This document shows positions 1 through 8,129 of a stretch of 41,484 bases of DNA, in pieces. This stretch comes from Bacteroidota bacterium. Lineage in GTDB: Bacteria > Bacteroidota > Rhodothermia > Rhodothermales > Bin80. Below the pieces are notes generated by a model that did no database searches, was not told where the DNA came from, and saw only the letters and a program-made list of their open reading frames with translations. The DNA lies in the NCBI GenBank assembly GCA_026709335.1, contig JAPOTE010000019.1:1-41484 (forward strand), read 5' to 3'. A program made the translations under genes and the position numbers. The first letter of the stretch is position 1; the number at the start of each line of letters is the position of its first letter.

Positions 1-518
1 AGAATGTCGGGCATGTTCTATCGCTGTTTCGGAAGATCTATGCGATTGAACGAGATCTTCGTGAGCGAGACGTTTCGTTTGAAGAGCGGCAGTGCATACG
101 TCAGGAAAAATCTGCTCCGATCTTTGATCAACTCAAGGCATTTCTGGAGCTCAATGCACTGGTTGGTCCGAAGTCCTGGAAGCAGGCGGTTCAGTATGCG
201 CTGGTTCGCTGGCAGAAGTTGACGCGATTTTTGAATCACGGGGAGGTCGAGATTGACACCAATCTTGTCGAGAACCGTGTTCGTCCGATTGCACTCGGAC
301 GAAAGAACTACCTGTTTGCGGGCTCCCATGATGCGGCGCAACGTGCGGCGATTCTCTATTCATTGCTCAACACCTGTACCTTGCACGAGGTGAACCCACA
401 AGAGTGGTTGGTGGACGTATTAAAACGGATCCATACGATTGCCGAAGAGCAGAGGTCTACGCTATTGCCTCAGCACTGGAAGGCAACACAGCAGATCGAC
501 CTCGCAAAAGCCGCATAG
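1..518 (+). CDS. IS66-family transposase, C-terminal part (5' truncated by window edge)
   Basis: Reading from base 3 gives an open frame of about 171 residues with no start in the window, so the N-terminal part lies to the left. It contains the IS66 transposase C-terminal signature: 'EIDTNLVENRVRPIALGRKN' followed by LFAGSHDAAQRAA and then TCTLHEVNPQEWLVDVL. In this family the Glu of the 'EIDxNxxEN' segment belongs to the DDE catalytic triad. The frame is uninterrupted to its TAG/TAA-type end, so this end of the element looks intact. IS66 elements normally also carry two small accessory genes upstream, which cannot be seen here. The right end of the element probably lies about 20 bases past the stop codon. 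Confidence 0.93.
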   Translation, partial: NVGHVLSLFRKIYAIERDLRERDVSFEERQCIRQEKSAPIFDQLKAFLELNALVGPKSWKQAVQYALVRWQKLTRFLNHGEVEIDTNLVENRVRPIALGRKNYLFAGSHDAAQRAAILYSLLNTCTLHEVNPQEWLVDVLKRIHTIAEEQRSTLLPQHWKATQQIDLAKAA

Positions 519-541
519 ATCTGACGCGGTAGACATTTACT
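519..541. mobile_element. putative right terminal end of the IS66 element
   Basis: IS66 elements usually begin GTAA and end TTAC. The first TTAC after the transposase stop closes at base 541, just before a C-rich stretch belonging to the decayed propeller gene. The left inverted repeat and the target duplication are outside the window, so this boundary is an inference from family habit. Confidence 0.35.
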
Positions 542-1587
542 CCCCCTCCATCCTGCCATGATATCATCATCTGACATACCAGATGAAGCACTCGCAGAAA
601 TGATCCCAATTTGCCGTGCCCGAGTATATGGGATTTTCGTATAGATACTCCATAACTTGCATAATGGGATACTTCGGGGATTGTTCTCCCAGAGTATAAA
701 GCATAAATATATCGATCGGTTGATACGACTCCTATGTAGCCAAATCGCATATCTGGATCCGGCATCATTGCCGGAGATTGGGATTCGCCAAGAATAGCCA
801 GATCATATTTGAGTACAAAAAAATCTGGGCCTCGCACCAAGTTATCCAAAACTTGTCCCCTGTATATTTCCAGTCAGTCAGTATGCCTGCTTGCAACTGC
901 AATCTTGTTGCCCTCGTCTTGAACAGTAAGAAATGCTTGATATGCATGTTGGCGCACTGGTGCCGGGATGTTGGCAGGGCCTGGTGGGGCCGCCCCGATA
1001 GTATGTTGAAAAGATCCATCATCCGCTTAAACATTGAGTCTTCCTGAGTCAAAGAAACCGGTCGCTACAAACCCATTATGAATCTTTGCTGGACTTATGA
1101 TGGGAGGGTTTTCCAGAAAGCGAATCTCTCTATCAGTCAATACAGAATTGTAAACTAGATTGTCAAAATTGATACTGATCATTGATTTTGCATCGAAATC
1201 GTAAACCCAGCCCGCATTTAATGTACCTTTGAGATCGAAAGATCAGACTTCAAATTCTCCTGGACCATCCCCACGAGCGCCTACTGAAGCAATCCATGCA
1301 CCTGTTTCTTTATCAAAAATTATGATAGGTTTCTCAGCCTTATCATCACCAATGACGACATAAACTGATGTAACTGCGATAGTATAAGGATCTCCTAGGG
1401 AATCGCTGCCCGGGAAGGGTTTTCCTTCCAGTATATAGGTTGCAATGGAATCGGAACTAAATCTAACCGTGGTGTCCAAATCACTAACAAAATCCCTCGA
1501 GCAACCTACGTTAACGAGAAATAAAACTGTGACTAATGGTAGAACTCGCAAGGCAAATAGGTGCAGGATCACGCAGGATGGGAGCAA
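542..1587 (-). pseudogene. 6-bladed beta-propeller lipoprotein, broken by three in-frame stops and truncated at its 3' end
   Basis: Read on the minus strand from a TTG at 1587, the product starts with a hydrophobic leader and a lipobox-like VNVGC, so it was an exported lipoprotein. A single reading frame then runs to about 700, with recognisable propeller-family blocks: GARGDGPGEF, GWVYDF, VRGPDFF and YIYALYSGRT. It is interrupted by TGA (1243-1245), TAA (1027-1029) and TGA (874-876). The protein similarity continues across each stop without a frame change, for example SGRLNV-stop-ADDG. A frameshift is likely near 655, where the alternative frame continues as GEYLYENP-like sequence. The 3' end abuts the IS66 end at 541. 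The same family is intact at 39104-40249. Function unknown; exported surface or sensing roles are commonly assumed. Confidence 0.75.
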
Positions 1588-1591
1588 TAAA

Positions 1592-1960
1592 TTATAAAGA
1601 ATCGTCCTTAAAAGGAAAATAACTGACGAAAATCCTGCTTAACTCATGGGCATGCCCCCTCGCTAATGAAATACGCTTTTTTTGAAGATCTCTCCCACCA
1701 ATATAACAAGTGGCTTTCCTCTGGTTACAACATGTGCCACATAATTCCACTCTTGCATATGCAGGCGAAAACGATATCTGGTTGGATATCTTTTCGGAGA
1801 AGGAAAATCCAGTCATTAATAACAAAACCATCAAAGTTGAAAAAGTGAAACGGGCTGCAAATCTTTTACAGTTCCTGATAGCGATCTTTTTGGTGAATGA
1901 AAAGACAATGTAATCAATTTCATGAAATAGTATATAGGTAATATCTCGATATGACCACAT
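1592..1960 (-). CDS. small Cys-rich exported peptide upstream of the propeller pseudogene
   Basis: This short minus-strand frame encodes up to 122 residues. After a basic stretch (KKIAIRNCKRFAAR) comes a hydrophobic segment (FSTLMVLLLMTGFSF) and an AYA-type signal peptidase site. A small Cys-rich part follows: VELCGTCCNQRKATCYIGG. The stop codon lies only 4 bases before the TTG start of the propeller gene, so the two look cotranscribed. In Bacteroidota, small exported peptides such as the NVEALA family often precede 6-bladed propeller lipoproteins. I see the same arrangement here but not the NVEALA motif itself. The true start is unclear: the first ATG gives a long N-terminus, and no ATG sits next to KKIAIRN. 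The gene may be decaying like its neighbour. Confidence 0.4.
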   Translation of the reverse strand: MWSYRDITYILFHEIDYIVFSFTKKIAIRNCKRFAARFTFSTLMVLLLMTGFSFSEKISNQISFSPAYARVELCGTCCNQRKATCYIGGRDLQKKRISLARGHAHELSRIFVSYFPFKDDSL

Positions 1961-2406
1961 CTTGACATGTTTTGAATAACCAGAATTGCCTCGAAATTCG
2001 AGAAATAAGGCATCTCATTGCTTCACGATCATCTTTCAATTACATACAGAAGCGAGAGCAAGCAATGCAACATACTTTATCAAGTTAGCCCGCGAACGTA
2101 TAATTCTCTCCTTCAAATGATTGACCTGTACGTGAAGACTGTCTCCGAGTCTTCGATATTTGACAGCAAAGTGATTTGATGTTCAAATTATTCTGAAGGC
2201 AACCTGCTCATGCTCACTGCTGTAATCTCCGTAATCTCAAAAAATGGCCAGGGAATGCCTCTGCAACCCCGGTGCAACCTAGCGGGAACATGAACGGTAA
2301 ATCACCGTATTCACATTTCCTCTGGATCGGAGCCTCTAAATGGAACAAGCCCACACCGTCCACCGCAAGCATAATCAGCTCTCTACTGATTAGTTTGCCC
2401 CCTGCT
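1961..2406. other. intergenic stretch between the decayed cassette and the carotenoid operon
   Basis: About 446 bases without a gene I can support. Short open frames on both strands lack recognisable motifs or ribosome-binding sites. The frame upstream of cruF is open from 2272, but that N-terminal extension is polar, proline/serine rich and unlike the family. The carotenoid operon promoter must lie here, but I could not identify a convincing -35/-10 pair. Confidence 0.5.
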
Positions 2407-3240
2407 ATGCCGAAATCTCCCCGTGTTTTCACAGTCCTTGATTGGCTTGGGTTGGTTTTGCTTTGGCTATTCACCATTGCTGTTCTTGCCGGATTCGGTT
2501 CATTTGGTCTACACCCGGAACTCTTGGCACAAGCACCTTCGGCTGCAGATTTCTATGGAATAGCCTTCATCCTTTTCTCCCGAGGGCATGTAATCATAGC
2601 TTTCCTGGTGCTTGCATTACTGCTGATTCCACGTATTCGACTAAGTTGGCTTCCCGCTCTGATTCTGGCAGGCTTCATTTCTCTTGGAATGGAATTAATG
2701 GGCACGAAAACAGGATTTCCGTTCAGTGGCTATGAATATACGGGCTTGTTGGGGTATCGTATTGCTGGCCTGGTCCCGGTCCTTATTCCGATCAGCTGGT
2801 TTATGGTGGCATTCCCTTCCTATGTACTGGCACGGCGAATGACCTCATCCAGGTACATGCACTGGATTTTGGGTGCACTCATTCTGACTGCCTGGGATTT
2901 AACCCTTGATCCTGCCATGAGTGACCTTACCAAATACTGGATATGGGAAAATGCAGGCCCATACTATGGAATGCCTCTGGTCAATCTGGCCGGATGGTTT
3001 GGAACCGGTATCTTGATCATGGTTGCATTCCACTTCAGTGGTACAGGTAAGATAGCAGATCGCATTCCTCCAATCCTCATGGAGGCATATTATATCACGG
3101 TGGTTGTACTCTCATTAGGAATGACACTTTTGGCTGGCTACTGGTTGGCAACCTTCCTTACTTTAGGAGTATTCGCAGCAATAAGAGTATTGATCTATCT
3201 TAACTCAGACACTTCCGAAGGATTGCCCGGATCTCCATGA
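2407..3240 (+). CDS. cruF: carotenoid biosynthesis membrane protein, CruF / bisanhydrobacterioruberin hydratase-like
   Basis: A 277-residue hydrophobic protein with about seven to eight membrane segments. It matches the DUF422/CruF family, which adds water across the terminal 1',2' double bond of acyclic carotenoid ends. Family blocks visible are MELMGTKTGFPFSGYEYT, 'VPVLIPISWFMVAFPSYV' and AWDLTLDPAMS. The start is set at the ATG at 2407 because the family-like sequence begins there; an in-frame upstream start at 2272 would add 45 unlikely residues. The stop overlaps the start of the next gene by 4 bases (ATGA), indicating translational coupling with the fused prenyl/phytoene synthase. The pathway context supports a C40 xanthophyll hydroxylation step. 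No lycopene cyclase is seen nearby. Confidence 0.85.
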   Translation: MPKSPRVFTVLDWLGLVLLWLFTIAVLAGFGSFGLHPELLAQAPSAADFYGIAFILFSRGHVIIAFLVLALLLIPRIRLSWLPALILAGFISLGMELMGTKTGFPFSGYEYTGLLGYRIAGLVPVLIPISWFMVAFPSYVLARRMTSSRYMHWILGALILTAWDLTLDPAMSDLTKYWIWENAGPYYGMPLVNLAGWFGTGILIMVAFHFSGTGKIADRIPPILMEAYYITVVVLSLGMTLLAGYWLATFLTLGVFAAIRVLIYLNSDTSEGLPGSP

Positions 3241-5117
3241 CAGCAGTTGAGCTCGTGAGAACTGGAGTCTCCGAAAGCGCTGCTCTGGCGGAAAAGCTTG
3301 GGATAAACGTCCCCCCTCTTCGGGGAAAATTGCTACGCCCTTTCACCTCCTTTTCGTTTGTTTCCCGAGAAAGACAGGACGTACCTGATGAACGATTCTG
3401 GCTTGGCTGCCTGGCGATTCAAATGGTTCATGAAGCATCTATTTGCCATGATGATGTATTCGATGGCGGAGTGCAACGACGTAGCATGAAAACCCTTCTA
3501 TCCCAAGAAGGAATCGGTGCTTCTGTACTGACAGGCGACCTTTATCTGACCGGTGCCTATCGGGTGGCAGCACTAACAAATCTGGACAAGTTTTTGTCTG
3601 AATTTATTGGAACCGTTGAAGCCATGGTCCGAGGGGAGAGTATGCAAGCTTCAAAGGAAGCGACTGAAAATCATCAAGCCTCGTATGAAAATATAGTACA
3701 GATGAAAAGTGGGGAGTTATTCGGGCTCGCAGCTGCATTACCGGGCTGGAGCGGAGACGCTACCCTTCCACCAGATCAGTTACGTAAAATCGGGCTCAAA
3801 CTCGGGGTGTTCTACCAGATGGTAGATGATTTCCTCGATTATTGCCCCGCGGGCAACACAGGCAAGCCAAAGCTTCAGGACTTTCACAATCAGACCTGGA
3901 CATTTGTATTAGCTTCTCAAGGGACCGAATGGTTCAAACAATCTCCTGAGCAAGCCCTGAAAAAATTTTTCTGCACCACCGACAGACCGTCCATTGCAGA
4001 GAGGGCACTGGCCCAGATTCAGGAACGCGGCACTGCCCTTTTGAATCAAATTCGTGATGCAGACGCTCGTTCTCCCCTAATTGAAGTAGTAGAAGACTGG
4101 CTCAATTCCTGCACCGCTGCTTTCACCGCTGGTATGCTTCCAGATGTAAAGGCAGCGCAACGAATCTCCACATCTACCGGATTCACAAAAGCTATCAAGG
4201 GAGCTCAGATTGCAATGCGTGCTCAACAGCTCGGCCCGGTTTCGGACTGGGGAGATTTTTTTGCTCGTAATAGCAGGAGTTTTTCTTTTGCCTCACGGCT
4301 ATTTCCGCAGAACGAACGGTTGATGATCACCGAAATTTATCTCTTCTGTCGTTTTACGGACAACCTGGTGGATAAAGATACCGACACTATTCCCCAAGCC
4401 TACGAAACGCTGGATCTATGGTATCAAATTGCCTATTCAGCCTACTCAGGAAATCCCACAGGCATTCCCGTGGCTGATGTGGTTATGGATCGAATGGCGC
4501 ATCTGGAGATCCCCTTTACACTAGTCTCTGAACTCATTGAGGGAATGCGCATGGATGTTGAGACACGTACATACGTATCCATGGAAGATCTGCGTTCCTA
4601 TACCCATCGGGTGGCCTCGGTCGTGGGGGCCTGGATCACCCAGGCATTTGGCGTCAGAGACTCCTGGGTACTTGAACGAGCACATGATCTGGGGCATGCC
4701 ATGCAGCTTACCAATATTGTGCGCGATGTTGGCGAAGATCTGTCGATGGGGCGAATCTATCTGCCCACCGACCTGATGGCTTCACATAACATCACACCTG
4801 AGAAACTCGGCACCATAAAAGAACAAGTCGAACAATCGGAGAAAATTCCGCCCGATTATATTGCTCTCCTTGAAGAAATCATGGAAGAGGCCAGCTCTGC
4901 TTATGACAGAGCCTATGAGGGAATTCCCTTTCTGCCACCCCGTCTGCGCCGTGCAATTGCAGTCGCCGCGCGCGTGTACCGTGGAATTCACCAGGAAGTA
5001 CGTGTGAACGGCTATAATAATCTTACTCGCAGAGCATATACATCCTCGTGGAAAAAGATTATGCTGGCTCGCAAAGGCTTACATCAGCTTAGACAAACTT
5101 CTAGACCACATATTTGA
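3237..5117 (+). CDS. crtE-crtB: fused geranylgeranyl-diphosphate synthase and phytoene synthase (CrtE-CrtB)
   Basis: One uninterrupted 626-residue frame joins two carotenoid enzymes. Residues about 1-310 are a polyprenyl synthetase: RGKLLRP (29-35) for diphosphate binding, a first Asp-rich motif HDDVFD (D72, D73, D76) and a second one, MVDDFLD (D197, D198, D201). Residues about 335-626 are a phytoene/squalene synthase: NSRSFSFASRLFP, then CRFTDNLVD (D375, D379), YTHRVASVVGAW, and NIVRDVGED (D497, D501) followed by MGRIYLP. Both catalytic sets look intact, so the protein should make geranylgeranyl diphosphate from shorter precursors and condense two molecules to phytoene. Residue -5 to the first motif is Ala, which would leave room for C20 products (inference). 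It overlaps cruF by 4 bases and ends 2 bases before crtI. These activities are normally on separate genes. Confidence 0.92.
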   Translation: MTAVELVRTGVSESAALAEKLGINVPPLRGKLLRPFTSFSFVSRERQDVPDERFWLGCLAIQMVHEASICHDDVFDGGVQRRSMKTLLSQEGIGASVLTGDLYLTGAYRVAALTNLDKFLSEFIGTVEAMVRGESMQASKEATENHQASYENIVQMKSGELFGLAAALPGWSGDATLPPDQLRKIGLKLGVFYQMVDDFLDYCPAGNTGKPKLQDFHNQTWTFVLASQGTEWFKQSPEQALKKFFCTTDRPSIAERALAQIQERGTALLNQIRDADARSPLIEVVEDWLNSCTAAFTAGMLPDVKAAQRISTSTGFTKAIKGAQIAMRAQQLGPVSDWGDFFARNSRSFSFASRLFPQNERLMITEIYLFCRFTDNLVDKDTDTIPQAYETLDLWYQIAYSAYSGNPTGIPVADVVMDRMAHLEIPFTLVSELIEGMRMDVETRTYVSMEDLRSYTHRVASVVGAWITQAFGVRDSWVLERAHDLGHAMQLTNIVRDVGEDLSMGRIYLPTDLMASHNITPEKLGTIKEQVEQSEKIPPDYIALLEEIMEEASSAYDRAYEGIPFLPPRLRRAIAVAARVYRGIHQEVRVNGYNNLTRRAYTSSWKKIMLARKGLHQLRQTSRPHI

Positions 5118-5119
5118 TT

Positions 5120-6679
5120 ATGCCCGAAAAAACTGCGCAGAACGCTTTAGAATCTTCATCTCGCACAGGATATCAAGCTGTCGTGATCGGTGGAGGGTTT
5201 GGTGGACTTACGGCAGCAGTTCGGCTACAAGCCGCTGGCGTTGCAACCACATTGATTGAACAGCGGGGGCAGCTGGGCGGAAGAGCAGGTCAAATTTGTG
5301 ATTCCGGCTATACCTTTGATACTGGTCCCAGTTTAATTACCGCTCCACCTCTGTTGGAAGATATCTTCCAGGCAGCTGGGCGATGCCTGAAAGATTACGT
5401 CTCACTGGTTCCCCTTGATCCGTTTTACCGAGTCTGGTTTCATGATGGAACTTATCTGGACTACACTTCTGATCTAGAGCAAATGAAGTCTGCTATGGCT
5501 CAATTTGATCAGCGTGATGCCGACCGACTTGATACATTTTTCTCCAAACTTCAACCAATCTATGACGCAGTCATTGTTGAAGGGCTTGGGGCGCGCCCCT
5601 TCGATTCTCTAGGCAAAATGATTGCCTTTACTCCGCGAGTCGTCAATCTGGGAGCATGGAAACCCGTTTCACAATTCGTACGTCAATATTTTCGGAACTG
5701 GAGACATCATTTTCTCTATTCCTTTCACCCACTCTTTCTCGGAGGGAGTCCATTTCGTGCCCCATCTATTTTTCTGATGATCCCCTATCTCGAGAAGGAA
5801 GATGGCGTATGGTATGCATACGGAGGAATGTATAGCCTGGTCAAGGGATTGGCACAATTATTTACTGATATCGGCGGCAAGATTCTCCTGAATACATCCG
5901 TCCTGAAAATAGAGACTGATCAAGAGAATTCATCACGTCCCAAGGTCAAAGGAGTCTGTATCCTGGATTCCAAAGAAAACGCCCGGTCCTCAATCGATGC
6001 CGATATTGTCGTGAGCAATGCAGACGTTGGACATACATATGCCGGATTGTTGGGAAATACAAAACGGCGCCGCTGGACCAACCCCCGCGTGAGCCGCATC
6101 CACCAATCTATGAGTTGTTTTCTACTCTACCTTGGGGTTCGCAAGAAATACCCCAAGCTATCACATCACACGATCATTCTGGGACCTCGTTACAAAGGAT
6201 TGGTTCAGGATATTTTCGACCGTAAAAAACTGTCTGATGACTTTAGTATGTATCTCCACGTACCTAGTCGAACGGAGCCAGATATGGCGCCCCCGGGAGG
6301 CGAAAGCATCTATATCCTAGTTCCGGTTCCAAACCTGGCTTCAGGCACGGACTGGAAGCAAACCAGCGATTGGATGGCTGACCAAGTAATTACAGCCTTG
6401 GAAGCATGGGGGCTGGAAGATCTACGCAATTCAATTGAGGTGCAGCATGCTTTTACTCCTGCAGATTTTGAGTCTGAATATAATTCAACCCTGGGAAACG
6501 CATTCGGAATTGAGCCCCGGATCACACAGACAGCCTGGTTCCGCCCTCATAATCGGAGTGAGGATGTAGACGGCTTATACTTGGTCGGAGCGGGAACACA
6601 TCCTGGCGCAGGGGTACCGGGAGTTGTGTTATCGGCAAGTGCGACCATGTACGCGATCCGAGAAGATTATAAACTGTAG
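5120..6679 (+). CDS. crtI: phytoene desaturase (CrtI-type carotene desaturase)
   Basis: A 519-residue FAD-dependent desaturase. The N-terminal dinucleotide fold reads AVVIGGGFGGLTAAVRL (about residues 20-36), followed by the second FAD element LGGRAGQ. The middle has the family block YAYGGMYSLVKGLAQLF. The C-terminal FAD-binding region is LVGAGTHPGAGVPGVVLSA. Its role is to introduce double bonds into phytoene to give lycopene or a related product. ATG 5120 is chosen; a TTG at 5114 would overlap the upstream stop by 4 bases and add only two residues. It is the third gene of the cruF-crtEB-crtI operon, whose product order fits synthesis, desaturation and end-group hydration. A CrtD-like (3,4-desaturase) role cannot be excluded from sequence alone, but next to the fused synthase CrtI is more likely. 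Confidence 0.88.
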   Translation: MPEKTAQNALESSSRTGYQAVVIGGGFGGLTAAVRLQAAGVATTLIEQRGQLGGRAGQICDSGYTFDTGPSLITAPPLLEDIFQAAGRCLKDYVSLVPLDPFYRVWFHDGTYLDYTSDLEQMKSAMAQFDQRDADRLDTFFSKLQPIYDAVIVEGLGARPFDSLGKMIAFTPRVVNLGAWKPVSQFVRQYFRNWRHHFLYSFHPLFLGGSPFRAPSIFLMIPYLEKEDGVWYAYGGMYSLVKGLAQLFTDIGGKILLNTSVLKIETDQENSSRPKVKGVCILDSKENARSSIDADIVVSNADVGHTYAGLLGNTKRRRWTNPRVSRIHQSMSCFLLYLGVRKKYPKLSHHTIILGPRYKGLVQDIFDRKKLSDDFSMYLHVPSRTEPDMAPPGGESIYILVPVPNLASGTDWKQTSDWMADQVITALEAWGLEDLRNSIEVQHAFTPADFESEYNSTLGNAFGIEPRITQTAWFRPHNRSEDVDGLYLVGAGTHPGAGVPGVVLSASATMYAIREDYKL

Positions 6680-6871
6680 TGAACCTTGACTGAATAACGC
6701 GATCAAAGCCGGCAAGAGATTGGATCAGTTCCAAAACCCGGCAACAAGTGAGGTATCTGTTCATGAGCATGGATCAATCAAAAAAATCGAAGATAATTTA
6801 TAGGTCCAAATGGCTCAAAAGTACCTATGGACCGTTACAGTTCAAAATATCTATTCAGCTCTCTGAAACCT

Positions 6872-8077
6872 ATGGAAGCATCCTTCAATCCTCGTGTTGC
6901 AGCTATGCAACCCTCTGCCACACTCGCCATGGCGGGACGTGCAAAAAAACTTAAACGTGCAGGAGCGGATGTCATTGCCCTTAGTGCTGGAGAACCCGAT
7001 TTTAATACACCCGAACCGATTGCTCAAGCAGGGATTGAGGCAATCCAGGATGGATTTACCCGATATACACAGAACCCGGGAATGCCCGAACTGCGAGAGG
7101 CAATCTGTGCCAAATTCGCACACGAAAACAACCTGAAATACACTCCCGAGCAAATTCTGTGCTCTAACGGGGCAAAACAATCCGTTGCTCTAGCGGTAAC
7201 GGTTCTTGCCGCTGAAGGTGATGAGATCTTGATCCCTGCCCCCTACTGGGTCAGCTACCCCGAAATGACCCGTTTTGCCGGTGCCAACCCTGTGATTGTC
7301 CCGACTACTGCTGAAACTGAATACCGCCTGACCCCACAGGCACTCGCAGACGCTATCACAGAACGCACCCGCGTACTGATACTATGCTCTCCATCAAACC
7401 CGACAGGCTCGGTATACACTCAGGGAGAATTAAAGGCTCTTGTAGAAGTTTTGCAGAATCATGAACGCATCGTGGTTGTTTCGGATGAGATCTACGAACA
7501 CGTCATCTATGATGCTGTGCATGTACCGATTGCAAGCCTTTCCGGAATGCAAGAACGAACGATTACGATCAATGGCTTTTCCAAGTGTTTTGCCATGACA
7601 GGATGGAGACTGGGCTACATGGCTGGCCCCGTAGATATTGTCAAACAGGCTGCAAAACTTCAGGGCCAATTTACATCTGCACCATGTAGCATTACCCAGC
7701 GAGCCGGGATCGCAGCACTCTCCATGGATAAAGCCCCTTTACAGGCCATGGTGAAAGCTTTTCGGGAACGCCGCGATTATTTACTGGAACGCCTGAGCAC
7801 ACTGCCCGGTGTACAAGCCCCTAAGCCCGAAGGTGCATTTTATCTGTTTCCTCAGATCAATGACTACTATGGAACTATTGCTCCCTCTGGTCGAATGATT
7901 AACTCGAGTGACGATCTATGTTTCTACCTTCTTGAAGAACATCTTGTCGCTCTGGTTCCCGGGGCCGCCTTCGGAGATCCTGATGGAATTCGGATCTCAT
8001 ACGCCTCATCAATGGACGATCTGCGTAAGGCATTTGATCGCATTGAAACAGGTCTGAAGCAGCTTTCTCAAAGGTAA
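6872..8077 (+). CDS. aspC: aspartate aminotransferase-like, PLP-dependent class I
   Basis: A 401-residue fold-type I aminotransferase of the prokaryotic Ib group. The PLP lysine is K238 in INGFSKCFAMTGWRLGY. Other family residues are SAGEPDFNTP near the N-terminus, the CSPSNPTG cofactor/substrate loop, VVSDEIYEHVIYD, and the C-terminal GIRISYASS with the substrate-carboxylate Arg. It would interconvert aspartate and oxaloacetate using 2-oxoglutarate/glutamate. Exact substrate range (aspartate, prephenate, aromatic) cannot be set by eye. The start is the ATG at 6872, because the family sequence begins right after it; an in-frame upstream start at 6827 would add 15 residues with no family match. 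The 190-base gap to crtI suggests its own promoter. Confidence 0.9.
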   Translation: MEASFNPRVAAMQPSATLAMAGRAKKLKRAGADVIALSAGEPDFNTPEPIAQAGIEAIQDGFTRYTQNPGMPELREAICAKFAHENNLKYTPEQILCSNGAKQSVALAVTVLAAEGDEILIPAPYWVSYPEMTRFAGANPVIVPTTAETEYRLTPQALADAITERTRVLILCSPSNPTGSVYTQGELKALVEVLQNHERIVVVSDEIYEHVIYDAVHVPIASLSGMQERTITINGFSKCFAMTGWRLGYMAGPVDIVKQAAKLQGQFTSAPCSITQRAGIAALSMDKAPLQAMVKAFRERRDYLLERLSTLPGVQAPKPEGAFYLFPQINDYYGTIAPSGRMINSSDDLCFYLLEEHLVALVPGAAFGDPDGIRISYASSMDDLRKAFDRIETGLKQLSQR

Positions 8078-8129
8078 ATATTTTCGTTACGAGTAATATA
8101 AACAGCTATTCCTCCTCGCTCTCATCTCA

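Noticed and set aside
542-1587. Stop-codon reassignment or selenocysteine as an explanation for in-frame TGA codons
   Set aside because: A TAA is also present, many genes in the window end with TGA in the normal way, and no insertion element is seen.
6680-6871. ACCCGGCAAC-like string upstream of the aminotransferase suggesting a SAM-type riboswitch
   Set aside because: The flanking SAM-I stem elements and the expected spacing are missing, and the downstream gene is not a typical target.
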